From Rhizoclosmatium globosum (taxonomy: Eukaryota; Chytridiomycota; Chytridiomycetes; Chytridiales; Chytriomycetaceae): a stretch of 64,000 nucleotides of DNA. The notes under the pieces are model-generated. The model was not told the origin of the DNA. It searched no databases and worked only from the letters and a program-made list of their open reading frames with translations. The translations under genes and the position numbers were made by a program. Shown piece after piece: positions 45,654-56,941 of this stretch. The stretch is taken from NCBI GenBank assembly GCA_002104985.1, contig MCGO01000010.1, forward strand, positions 496,001 through 560,000. Direction: 5' to 3'. Position 1 is the stretch's first letter; each line of letters begins with the position of its first letter.

Positions 45654-46444
45654 ATGGCATCCAACACCACCCTCTACCAAGCGACAACGAAGTACTTTGG
45701 TGCATCTTGTACGTCTCCATTGGCATTGATCAGTTATCAGTTCCAAACGTATGTGAAACACACGATCATTGGGATACACCCCTTTCCTGCCTAACTCATC
45801 CACCCTTTACATCCATCATATGTAGCACTTGTACTGGCGCCAACATCACAACAAGTACTCAACCGTGTTTGGTATCTTCACCATTTGCGTCCCAGAGTAT
45901 CTGTGTTGCGGACTTTGCCCAAAATGGAGCCTCCTCATTTGGGTCCGCTGCTTACGCCGAACTTGTGATCCATTCCACTTCGGACTGTACCAGCAAAACC
46001 AACATTGTCGGAGTCAGGTTTGTATCATTCTCACTGCTCCTGTTTCGAAAACCCCGTGCATAACACTAAACCCCACTCAATTCCAGGCAGTATGCACTCA
46101 ACAGTATCTTTCAATGGGGAGTGAATGAGAAGAACCAAGTTACAGCTGGAGTTAATCTCTACCGCCCTTCTTCAAACTCTCTTCTTCTTGGCGAATGCAC
46201 TGATACCTCTTGTGGAACATTGTATTCTGACATTTCGGATACCTTCCCAACGGATGGTCGGACCTGTTACAGACCTGCCAATTTGTTTAATCCGGGAACG
46301 TATGTTGTTACGACGGTTTATAACGCTGCTGCTGCCAAACCTACTGCTGTCAGTTCACCAAACTTTATTCGGTCCTCATCGGGTTCTGCCTTGGCGCCTT
46401 TTGCCCTCTCTGTTGTTTCTCTTCTGTTTGCCCTCGCCATTTAA
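45654..46444 (+). CDS. Putative GPI-anchored Cys-rich surface protein, paralog 2
   Basis: Three exons. The first intron (GTATGT at about 45750 to GTAG at about 45827) splits a segment that is continuous in paralog 1; the second, at about 46018-46085, matches the single intron of paralog 1. The spliced product starts MASNTTLYQATTKYFGASCT and follows paralog 1 cysteine for cysteine, including SICVADFAQNG, TSKTNIVGVRQYALNSIFQW, TDTSCGTLYSDISD and GRTCYRPANLFNPGTYVVTT. It ends with SSSGSALAPF and a hydrophobic tail. Synonymous divergence between the two is appreciable, so the duplication is not brand new. The RING gene lies between them on the opposite strand. Confidence 0.74.
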
Positions 46445-46497
46445 CTATCTCATTTTGATTTTGTGCAATAAATATACTCTTCTACAAAACAAGCAGG

Positions 46498-47519
46498 ATG
46501 TTCCAAAGAGTCACCCATCAAACCTTTCTCCACCAGTCACTCCTCACACCGACGACCCATGCATCAATCCGTCTCGCTATAACTCCTTGTATACCAAACG
46601 TGCTAGCTACGAGACACGCAGGCCACAATCGGTACCATCCAGCCATCCTCACTTTTCAGTTTTAAAACCCCCTCCTCTCTCTCTTTGAAACCCACAGATG
46701 GTCCCAAATCAAACGTGCAAAGGGCGCAAACGACGTTGCACGTGCGAAACAGTTTTCCAAGATTGCGACCTCGATTATCGCGGGTATCGTTGCAGGGAAG
46801 GGTGAAGTGGATCCAGGGCTCAACTTGTACCTTGCGTCGGCGCTGGCTCAGGCGCGGGGTATTCAGATGCCGAAAGCGAATGTTGAGGGTGCGATTAAGA
46901 AGGGGCTTGCGGCTGCGGCTGGGAAGGGTGGGGCTGAAGCTACAGGTGATGAGGTGAGAGACTGTACTTGCGAGAGGGAGAAGTTGGTTGAGTACTTATT
47001 CGCGGTGCAATTAAGGTTGTTTACGAGGGAATGACGGCTCAAGGAGTTTCGGTGGTTGTTGTGGCTCTCAGTTCCAACCGCAACAAAACGTTTGCGGAAG
47101 TTCGTCACTGTTTCACGAAGCACGATGGAGCTTTGAAGTCAGTTATGTTTCAGTTTGAGAAGCGGTCACGGCTTGTGTTCGGAAACAAGGAAGGGGTCGA
47201 GCCGAAAAAGACTATGGATGATTTACTCAATATTGCTATGGAGCTTGAAGGTGTTGACGATATTGGAGAGGAAGTTGATGACGCGGAAGATCCATCGATT
47301 GAATTGTTTACCACTGTTCCACAGCTGTTGAAGCTGCAGAAGCAGGTTCTCGAACAAGGCTTGGAAGTGAAGGAAATGGACTTGGTTGCATATATCCCTA
47401 CATCTCGAGTAGAATCGCTGACAGAAGCACAGTTGACCGAGTTTGAGAAAGTCTTGGCTGATTTGGAGAACCAAGCCGATGTGACCAAGATCTTCCATAA
47501 CGCGTCCATTTCTGCTTAG
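46498..47519 (+). CDS. TACO1: TACO1/YebC-family mitochondrial translation factor
   Basis: Mitochondrial member of the YebC/TACO1 family, which supports translation of mitochondrial mRNAs (COX1 in mammals; DPC29 in yeast). Three exons, 46498-46631, 46698-46953 and 47016-47519, give 894 nt and 297 residues in one frame. The N-terminal 40 residues are a typical presequence (MFQRVTHQTFLHQSLLTP). The family start motif AGHNRWSQIKRAK is created across intron 1. It is followed by GKGEVDPGLNLYLASALAQA, VVYEGMTAQG and ALSSNRNKTFAEVRHCFTKH. Length and order are standard. The first exon starts 53 bases after the stop of GPI-type paralog 2 on the same strand. Confidence 0.92.
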
Positions 47520-47591
47520 ATACATAAAAGCTTACTTAGCTATATAATCATTCTTTACTACTTCGAGACATTCCATCAATAACGCACACAA

Positions 47592-49253
47592 TCAAAGGGC
47601 AAGCATAACAGCCCTCTCCTCACAAAAGAAGTCCCACGAATATGGAGCACCCTCGCGACCCACTCCACTTCCTTTCACACCTCCGAATGGAAGGTTCAAA
47701 TCACGCACCATCCATTGATTCACCCAAACCGTACCCACCTCCAACTGGCCACTGACTCTCACAGCTCTCTTGAGGTCTGAGGTCCAAACACTCGCGCTAA
47801 GTCCATACTGAGTTGAATTAGTCCACTCCACAACGTCAGCCTCAGTATCAAACGGAATCACGGTAACCACAGGCCCAAAGATTTCTTCCTGCGCACATCG
47901 AGAAAGATGCGTGAGGCCGGTAATGATTGTTGGACGCATGTAGAACCCATTGGCTCCGTTTTGGATGTTTGTGACAAGAGTTCCACCAGTTTCGATGGTT
48001 CCACCTTCTTGTTGCGCCAACGCCACGTATCCCATCACTTTTTCCAAATGCTGCTTGGAGATCAAAGCGCCGATTTGAGTAGCCGGGTCGGAAGGATGTC
48101 CCACAACCAATGCCTCCGTGCGAGCTTTCAAGTCAGCAAGGAACTTGGGGTACAATGAACGTTCCACGAAAATACGGGACCCACAAAGACAGATTTCACC
48201 TTGGTTTCTGAAGGAGGAGTTGATTGTAGTTGCCAAGCACTTTTCGTATTCCGCGTCAGCGAAAATTACGTTTGCGTTTTTACCACCTAGTTCGAGGGAG
48301 AGTTTTTTGAAGAGTGGGGCGGCGGTGCGGGCAATGTGTTGGCCGGTCACGGTTCCGCCCGTGAATGAGATGAGACGGACTTTTGGGTGGGAAACGAGTG
48401 GTGCACCGGCTGAAGGGCCTGTTCCAAAGACCATGTTCACGACACCGTGTGGGAGACCGGCTTGGTTCAAAATGTCACAAAGGAGGTAGCAAGTAACAGA
48501 GGTGAATTCGGATGGTTTGAGGACAGATGTGCATCCAGCTGTTTGCAACCCCATATTAACACAGGTTCACTATTAGTAACAAATCTACAACATACAAGCA
48601 ATTGCAGGAGCAAGTTTCCATGTTGCCAAGTAGAGAGGAAGGTTCCAAGGCGAGATCAAAGCAGCCACACCAACCGGGTACTTTTGGACATAGTTGATTG
48701 ACACGCCATCCATTTCCGTGCTCTTTTCAGTCATGTGCAATACAGCGGAAGCAAAGAAGCGGAAGTTGTGGACGGCTCTGACAAATCAGCGTTTGGGGTT
48801 AGCCACAACTCAACTCCCAGGAACCACCAATGCAAGCAAACCTAGGAATGTCGACCATCCGAGCCAGCGACACAGGCTTCCCCTGATCCCTGCTTTCAGC
48901 TTCAGCAAATTCGTCGATTCGCCGTTCGAGCAGATCCGCGATTTTGAGAAGGATCTTTGAACGGGCCTCGCGGGACGTGTTTCGCCAGGCCTCGAACGCC
49001 GTTGCCGCGGCCGAGACAGCGGCGTCGACGTCCGAATCGGTTGAGTCCGGAACGAGCGCGTTCGTTGATCCGTCCGACGGGTTTGGCGACTCAAAGTACT
49101 TGTCGTTGCTCGGCGGCACAAAGCGCCCGCCTGTGTTGTGTCGCTGGTCCTTTAGTTGCTAATACTTTGATACTTTGACTAGGAGGAGGAAGACGAGGCT
49201 CGCCGAATGCACTTACCAATAAAGTTGTGCAGCTGGATGGGCGATGATGACAT
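47592..49253 (-). CDS. ALDH8A1: Aldehyde dehydrogenase, ALDH8A1-like (2-aminomuconic semialdehyde dehydrogenase)
   Basis: NAD-dependent aldehyde oxidation; the ALDH8A1 branch acts on 2-aminomuconic semialdehyde in the kynurenine pathway. The first exon encodes [13 protein letters not shown], spliced to [17 protein letters not shown]. Further exons carry [20 protein letters not shown] (cofactor site) and [15 protein letters not shown]. The general-base segment is [11 protein letters not shown] and the nucleophile motif is [19 protein letters not shown] with the catalytic Cys. The C-terminus reads [20 protein letters not shown] followed by [15 protein letters not shown]; the RDLNLPFGG and NQGEICLC wording is what points to ALDH8A1 rather than betaine or generic ALDH. 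About 490 residues, usual size, cytosolic. No other kynurenine-pathway gene is adjacent. Confidence 0.88.
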
Positions 49254-49379
49254 GGTTCAAATCAACTTTTTCCTTTGGGGATGAATCTCCACTTCTGCAC
49301 AACTTCGTGGAAACTCGGATCATCAAATTGCAAAATTGTACTCTCTCTTTTATTTCAATCATCAACGAGGACCCTATAA

Positions 49380-52300
49380 TCAGTAAGGACATTGAGCCGC
49401 CAAGTGCCCGACCTCTCCACAGTACCGACAAGGCGCACCACACTCGCCACTCTCATGTCCTGCCTCTCCGCAATTTCCACATCGCACATCACGTCCAAAT
49501 GTTCCGCGCAAGAATGCACGACGAGCAGCTGAAGCGCCGTCTTTGGGTGATGACTGGAGACCTTGCGGAGGACGCTGAAGTCGCTTCTCACCTCCAATCA
49601 CACCACCACCACCACCTCGAGATGCACGCCATGGCTGCGATGAAGGTCTTACTTGTTGCTGTTGTTGCTGTTGTTGTTGTTGTTGTGGCTGAGATGTGCC
49701 GACTGGTGATGGGAGAACAGGGCTTTGAGACTTTGGTTGTGGTTGTTGCTGTTGCTGTGGTTGCAAGAACAAGTCTCCCAATTGACCAGCCAATGCTTGA
49801 ATTCCTGGTGGTCCTGAAAGAGGTGGTGTCATTCCAGGTGGCCAAGGGTTATGCTGTTGTTGTTGCTGCTGCTGTTGCTGCTGTTGTGCGAAAAGCGTCT
49901 TCCAGTGAAGAACCTCGCTTTGGAGGCGGTGAACTTCTTGCAGCAACATCATTCTCTCTGTACGGTGATGGTTGAGGTCTCGCATTGCATGGGAGTAAGC
50001 CAGGCGGAGATGGTGGAATTCTTCGGGTGTCGGAGCATAGAGTTGTTGTTGTTGCGATTGTTCTGCAAGAATGGGTAGTTGTTGGGTGAGGTTAGGTGGT
50101 GCGAGGTTTGGAGGCAGCAAAGCTGGGGGTGGAGTTGCTGCAGACACAGTTGCAGGAATAGCTGCAGTTGGAGTGGGAATCACTTTCTTTGGCCATTCAA
50201 TTGGATTGTGCTGTTTGAGGACAGGAGATTGGGATGAAGGTGGGACTGGCGCGGGAGAAGCAGCTGTCGTTGGAGTGCTTGGACGGTGAAGAGATTCCGA
50301 ACTTGGCCGTTGAGAATACTGTGGCGGAATGGCAGAATCAAGGTCGAGGAGGTCGTCGCCCTCGTCGTCGTCTTCTTCCTTTTCAGCATGAGGAGGCTCT
50401 GGCTCGTCATCGGATTCTTGCATCATGTCCTCATTTTCTTGTTCGTGAGTAGCTGCAGCAACAACCTCCTCTTCGTCTTCATCCGCTTCCTCATCCTTTC
50501 CATCCTTTCCTGTCGCCGCAGATGCGGATTGAACCGCAGACGCACTTCCCTTCTTTTTCGCCTTCTTGTTTTTCTTCTTTTTCGGTGCAGCTGCAGCCGC
50601 TGCATTATTGGTTGCAGGTATCTCCTTCTTCACATCAGACTTCTTTGCCGCCCCGTTCACAGCAGCACCAGGCACTGACCCAGATGACGCAGCAGTAGCG
50701 GCAGCGATTTGCGCTGGTGGAACCTTATTCATCGCCTCCAACAGTGGCTTCCCAACAGCCTTTATATACTCTACAAGCCCAAACTGCACACCCTCCTTGT
50801 ATAACTCAGCAAGTGCAGTCCATTTATCAACCAATCCACTCTTTTCCACAAGATCTTCCCATTCCTGTTGTAACGGTTCATGAGCAGCTTCCACATCCTC
50901 CTGACACACTTCCAATGACGCGCCAATCACTTCGACACCAAGAACTAAACCGTCCCACTGAATATTCTCTGCAAACTCGTGTAAATTCGTAAGGAGGGAC
51001 GTACGGAACGATGACTGCTCTTGTTCAAAGAGTTTTACTTTTTTGAGGAAATCTTTGGACCGCGTTCGTTCAAGGCGGCCGCGAGATGTTGGTTGGGTGT
51101 TGGGTGGTGTTGAGTAGTACAAGTTCGAGAGGTCTTTGAGGGAGGCTGAGAGGGCCTTGTGGGATTCGGTGTGAGTTGAACGGTGGAGAGCTGATTCTGA
51201 GTCGAGGAATTCTTTGAAGTGGGAGAGATTCATGTTTGTTCCGTCAATGATTTCTTGGATATCTGCGGTAAGGGAGTCAGGGGAGCAGAGAGACACCATG
51301 TCTTGAAGGGATTGTACTAGTTTTGTTTGGAGGAGGTGAGCTGCGGTAACAATTTGCGAGATTGTTTCTTGTGAAATGAAGGTGATGCAGAGGTCTGCTG
51401 CAGCTGTCACGTTTTCAACGTATTTCTCCCACAGTGAGTCAAGTTGTTCAAGCTCTGAGGGTTCAGAGGATGCGGACGACGATGCTGATGCAGGTTTCTT
51501 GGCAGCTTTTGGCTTTACATTAAGTTTTTTCGTCTCTGCTTGCCAGTAATCATCGAAATGGGCAATATGTGGAATAGCATCAAGTTTTTTCCTGAGGAGT
51601 TTTGGAAGGTCTTCACCAAGGAAACGGTCTGTGAGCGTATCGTCAAAGTCATAGAGAGCTGCAGTAGTTTTGAGAGCCGCATTGAGGAAAGGGTCGCAAT
51701 GTAATTTGACTCTAAGTGAAGCTTTTTCGCGCTCCTTTTCCACGGCAGCAGCAGCAGATTTGAGTTCAATGTCGAGCTGAGGCAGAGCCACGCGCGGCTG
51801 TTTCTTTTCGAGTTTCTGGGCACTTTGAATCGCCGGTTTGAGCGAAGCCGCCCGTTCGAGGCGCAGTGAGATTCGACCGCCAGCCTCGAGATTCAGAGAC
51901 GTTGCGATTGCTTCGAGCGATTCAAATCCGGGGCGACCAAGTGCGGAGCGGGCATCGAGTTCTCCGGCGACAGTTGGTTGATTGAGAAAGTGCGAAAAGG
52001 CGTCGAACCAGTGCACGACTTTGTAGTGCAGGCGCTCGTCCTTCGAGTTTCAATGTCAAGTTAGTTATAACTTAGAAGTTGGAGCGACAAAGTAAGTACC
52101 ACGCACCCAGGGATTCTCGGCGTCAGAGTCAAACACAAACTTGACCAGGTCGTCAAACTCGTCGTTGTCGTCGTCCGTGTCTTCGTTTGTGTCGTTGTTG
52201 TCGTTGTTGTTGTTTGAATCTGAATCGCGGGACTTCTTTGCCTGGTCCTTTTGATCCTTTTGGTCCTTGTCCTTCTTCTGAATCGAAGACTGTGACTGAG

Positions 52301-52487
52301 ACTGAGGCTGTTTGACGATTGCGCGGGTCACCAGGGACACCCACTCTTTCGCACTTGGACTCAGGTGCTTCAGTCCAGAGGCAATGTCTTCGCGCGATGC
52401 AACTAGAAGGCTCTGTGTGAGCGGGGACGAATGAATCAATGGCGTTTAGTCTGCCGTCGATGTAGTGCCCCCTCCTTAACTCACCAT
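49380..52487 (-). CDS. Zinc-knuckle (CCHC x2) protein with polyQ and coiled regions
   Basis: About 985 residues. The first coding exon appears to hold only the ATG (52485-52487), with the donor GTGAGT directly after it and the acceptor CTCACACAG at about 52397. The second exon starts SLLVASREDIASGLKHLSPS and ends NPW; the third starts DERLHYKVVHWFDAFSHFL and runs uninterrupted to the stop. Helical N-terminal and central regions are followed by a Lys-rich patch (KKKKNKKAKKKG), an acidic tract, Pro/Ser linkers and three glutamine runs. The C-terminus has two zinc knuckles, CGNCGEAGHESGEC and CRYCGEVGHLAAQC, immediately before the stop, suggesting single-stranded nucleic-acid binding. No overall family is recognised. 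Confidence 0.75.
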
Positions 52488-52536
52488 CTTAGAAAGTGTG
52501 TGTGTTTGCAAAAAGAAAAGTAATTCGACAAATCAA

Positions 52537-55500
52537 ATGCAAAACAATCAACACAACAATGATCAGGTCCCACACTCTCACAAGGACAAGCTACAGACTA
52601 TGCTCGTTGACGCGTCAATACGGACAGACGTGGAATATGTCGACTACGCATCAACTGAGGCTACTCCGCGCGACTCTCATGCTACACAAACAATGTGGAT
52701 CCTCGATAAATCAGCCCACGTCGAATCTCCCATTTCAGATTCCGATCCTGATTTATTCTTGAATATTAGTTCTCCTCCGTCGCAGTTCTTGTATCCCCAA
52801 GCTGCAAGTCCTATGCGAAGGCAAGAAATATCTGCTGCAAACATACCTGCTGCCGTTGCAGCTGCCTCTGTGCTTCTTGAAATGGAATCTATCGCAAACA
52901 CACTTGCAAACGCGGCTCCTCAAAGCCAACCACCAATAAAACCATCCATCACTGCAGACCGTTTACCACCCATCACGAACAGAATATCTTTGACTGCTCA
53001 AAGGCTTTCTGAAGTTCAAAACCCTCATCCAATACAACCACCACAACCGCCGGCTCAATTACAGCAGATTTCTGAGGATATGGCTACCACGAATCCACCC
53101 AACATTGTCTCAAGTCAACATCATAACAACAACAACTCCCAAAGAAATATAGCAACACATCTCCCTTCCTCCAACCATACCTCCCGCTTCCTCTACCAAC
53201 AACCATTACCAGCCTCCAACCCCTCCCACGATCCCTCACCAAAAAGCAACCCTACCTCTCAACAACCCCACTATACATCACAAACCCCAACAGCCCCCTC
53301 GCAACCCCCACACAGACGCGTCGCATCCGCCCGAACAGCTCGAGAACAAGACCACCACCAAACCCGCCACACTGAGAAAACACGCCAAAAAGCAGCCATA
53401 GCCGTCGTCAAAAATCACCTCAACTTTGGAGCCTTCTCGCCAGAAGTCTCAAATACAGCTGCTGCCGTGAAACAAACCTCGAAAGGATCTTCTACATCTG
53501 GAAAGACTCAAAGTGCAGCTGTCGCTTCCGTGTTTGACGAGAAGGAGGTTAGAAGGGTTATGGCTGTGCATGGGATGAGACTATGGGGTGGTCCGAAAGG
53601 TGGGAACACTTTGGATTAACCCCTACTTTTTGAATTGTCTTGGGGAGGGGGAAAAACTGATCCTTTTTTTTTTCTATTACAGAACCGCGGTTTGATACAA
53701 TCACGTCTCTGACTGCGCGACTCCTTTCCGCGGAAATATGTACAATCACAATCGTGGATACAGCCGCGGTACGGTATTGGTCGCTTTCAGATACACCTAC
53801 TTCAGCAGGGAAATATTTCCCGTTGACAGCATCACAGGAGCCTTGGATGATTGATGAAGCGCGTGGAGATTCGTTTTGTCAGTATGTGATTCGTGAGGAG
53901 GATGGAGGGCTTGGTGGAGGTGGTGCAGCAGCTGCTGGTGGGAATTCGTCGAGTGGGAGTTCAGGTGGGTATGGAGGGTTTGTGGTTTTAGACGCGAGTC
54001 GGGAGGCGAGGTTTCGGGGGAGGGCTTTGGTTGCGAAGGGGTTGTGCTTTTATGCTGGGGCGCCGTTGGTTTTGAGGTAAGTTCATGGATTGCTAAATTT
54101 GGTGGATTGTTGATTGTATGTCAGGTCCGGTGTCAAGATTGGTGCATTGAGTATACGAGGCCCAGCACGTTCACACTTTACTTCACAGGAAGCAAAAATC
54201 TTGCGGCAGATGACTGAATGGGCTATAGGCGAATTTGAACTGTACGTTGCGAAACGGGATCTGGACTTTCGGGAAAGTTTGCGACTTGCACAAGATCGGC
54301 TTGCTGAAATTCAAGAAGCAGTTCTACGTGGAGCTAGCAGTACAAGTGGCGGAGACAAATGGACATGTGGGCGAGGAGTGGTCAAGAGTTGTATTGAGGT
54401 GGTCAAGGTTGCTGCAAAACTCAAGAATGTAATGATACTGAAAATGAAAAAGAACACAGAGGGGTGAGTTGAAATTTAAACAACGAAGTGCTCTACTAAC
54501 ACGCCCATTTAAGGATAATCCGATCAACTGTATTTGCATTGGCTGATAAATGTGAAATCAAAGCCGGAGATGAAAAATTCACAGAATTGTGCCAAGCTAC
54601 TCTGGATAAGTCTGGTCCTGGGCCATACCTTCTTGACCGTTCTCATTCTGTGGCATCCCAACTTCAAGTTTGCAGATACATTGGAGAACACGTTCGACAG
54701 TCAGCAAGCGAGTTGATTTGGTCTCACGGAAGGCCTGTTGGCGTGATCGTTTTCTTTTTTGAAGGGACGTATCGGACTGTCTCAACCTTGGACGAACAAT
54801 TCTTGGTCTCGAGCGCAATCACGTTATCGAGGATATGGCAATACCTGGAAACGCAAGATTCGCTGTCAAAAAGCATGAATCCATCCACATATGCCACCCT
54901 GCTCGTAAACAGATTGAAGCAATCAGCTACAATCGCCAAACGTTTGCAAAATAACAGCACTGTAACTGCAACAACGAAATCTCACTTTACACTCTCCCGC
55001 ACAACAACTCCGCCAATCAAGTCCTACTTTTCGTCACAATCAACTCTATACCAGTCCCAAAACTCTTTAGCAGTAACAACTCAATCTTCGCCCGAAACCC
55101 CTACTGGATCCACTCCACTCTTAGTCCTCCTTTGTGAGGCGATTCTACCACCAGTGAAGGGAAACCTCGTCTCAGAGGCAACATCGAAAGCCTCGCTGAA
55201 CGCCACGAACGCTTTGTTTCCCAACAGTGCCACAGGCCTTACCAGTAGTAACGCTCTTCATCGCGCATTTGGGAGCTCAAGAAGTCTCAAAAGCAAATCC
55301 GTGGAGTCGTTAGGAAGTACTACGCATAAACGGAATCAATCAACAACGGCTGGTGGGGTTGAAGAAGGGAAAGGGATTTGGGGAGGTACAACTGCGTCCA
55401 CAAGTTTGACTCCGCGAGGAACTATTGATTTATTGAGTGACTTTGCACAGATGGTGGAGGTTGTTGCTGGGCAAGTTGGAGTGCGGTGGGTTAAAAAGTG

Positions 55501-56243
55501 TGGATGTTTGTTTGGTGAGTTAACTGTTAGTATTTCTCAACAATTCATCATATTTTTTGCCTTCAGTCGCGATTGTTGGACTTGATGAAGAATCGTTGTC
55601 GAAAGGCATCACCGTAGGATGTTCCAATTTGGTTGCTCTTGCGAAGAACCTGTCTCAAACTCTTGCTGAGTATGCAGGCGAAACAGGCATTGATGTAACC
55701 GCACGTATCGGCATTCACGGGGAACTTGTGCCGTTCCATGTTGCAGAGAGTTTGGAAGCTGCTGAAAAAGCTTGGACCTTGTTAGGTGGAGAATTGTGTA
55801 TTTGATTCAATTCCACTCATTTTCATATAGTCAACTTCGCATACCACCTTGAATGCACTTCGGAATCGACAATCATCGTTTCTGAATTTATTCACTCAAA
55901 CCTTCCGGAACAGATTCAAAATTCGAGCTGTATTCAAAAGCAAATGTCATACATTAGTGGCTTTGGTGCTGCCAAAATCTATATGATACCAATTGATAGC
56001 TCGATGTCGATGGAGAATGAGGCAGAAACGCTAAAAGATTCTTTAACCACGCTGGAGGCAGGCCAGCAATCTAAGCGTGATAAGTATTACAATTCTTGGT
56101 TTGGATTAGGAGGGAACTTCAGTAATAGACAAAAAGGCCGTCGTATCCAGCCTCTTGATGGATCTTCAGACTCACGAACTTTCATTCAAGAAGATATTTC
56201 TGCATCAAGGGGTTTAATCGACAAACGGTGCTCTATAATGTGA
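52537..56243 (+). CDS. GAF domain protein with degenerate class III cyclase domain and C-terminal CaaX box
   Basis: Starts at the ATG at 52537 (MQNNQHNNDQ). A disordered Gln/Pro/Ser-rich region of about 350 residues comes first. After the first intron (GTGGGA at 53600 to TTACAG at 53682) a GAF domain follows (ITSLTARLLSAEICTITIVD, DSFCQYVIREE, LCFYAGAPLVLRSGVKIGAL). A middle domain comes next (54.5-54.9 kb), then a region aligning with class III nucleotide cyclases: LLVLLCEAILP for the first metal Asp motif (Asp to Glu), KKCGCLFVAIVG for the GDA motif (Asp to Cys), TARIGIHGE, and WTLLGGEL spliced to NFAYHLECTSESTIIVSEF, matching the conserved WGxxVNxAxRxE block. It ends KRCSIM, a CaaX box predicting farnesylation. 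Probably a catalytically inactive, membrane-attached sensor. Confidence 0.75.
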
Positions 56244-56358
56244 GGCGAAGATGATAGATATATATAAAACAAAGATTACTTTTCCTTTCAGTTTTTTTAT
56301 TGAAGCAAGACAATCTTGACTGACAATTCTTCAACAAGAAGAAACCTCCCACAAAAAC

Positions 56359-56811
56359 ATGCTCGTTAAGAACCTCCTCTTCACAATCGCCGCGTCCCAG
56401 ATCGTGTCCGCCTTCCCATCATCTGATGCTAACGATACTGATCTTGGAGGAGACCCCATCAAAGTTTTCGCACCCGACCACTTTCCCAACCTCGACGCTG
56501 TGCCTCAGGCAGCCAACGTTGCAGCGGCAGCCGTGGCATTCCCAGTGATTCCATGGCCATACAAAAGAAACCCAGACACCATTGAAGGAAAGGCTTGTTC
56601 CACCACTGTCAACACCAACATTCAGTGGTGTGGTCCAGTGATGTGGGACACGACCTCTGGACAATACGTGTCTGCCATTTACAAGTGTATGAAGTCTACT
56701 CAGTTATGGACTCCAATTAGTATGTCTGTTGGAGGATGCTACATTACCAGCATCGGAAAGCCAAAGTATTGCACTTTCGTGCCAGAGAGAAAGGGCACTT
56801 GTCCATTTTAA
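56359..56811 (+). CDS. Small secreted Cys-rich protein, intact family member
   Basis: 150 residues without introns. The signal peptide is clear (MLVKNLLFTIAASQIVSAFP). A pro-like region of about 60 residues (Asp/Ala-rich) precedes the conserved module: NPDTIEGKACSTT, QWCGPVMW, SAIYKCMKS, GGCYITS, KPKYCTF and a terminal KGTCPF. Six cysteines suggest three disulfides. The module recurs at 59595-59941 (NPDTIEGKPCSKT ... KDTCPF) and, degraded, around 59254-59519. Small size, secretion and disulfides are effector-like features, but no target or family is known to me. Confidence 0.8.
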   Translation: MLVKNLLFTIAASQIVSAFPSSDANDTDLGGDPIKVFAPDHFPNLDAVPQAANVAAAAVAFPVIPWPYKRNPDTIEGKACSTTVNTNIQWCGPVMWDTTSGQYVSAIYKCMKSTQLWTPISMSVGGCYITSIGKPKYCTFVPERKGTCPF

Positions 56812-56941
56812 GTAACTCCCTTAATTCTTTATAGTTTTTCTCGAGTCAAAATATAGAATAAACTTCTTTGGCGTTATTTTATATAGAATCACGTAATAAA
56901 AAAACTCGCAAAATTGAGAGTCCTTTCCTTGAAGTCTTTTT

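Noticed and set aside
49604..50000. Plus-strand frames rich in Val/Leu over the zinc-knuckle gene
   Set aside because: They are antisense readings of CAG and GGN repeats in the real minus-strand gene.
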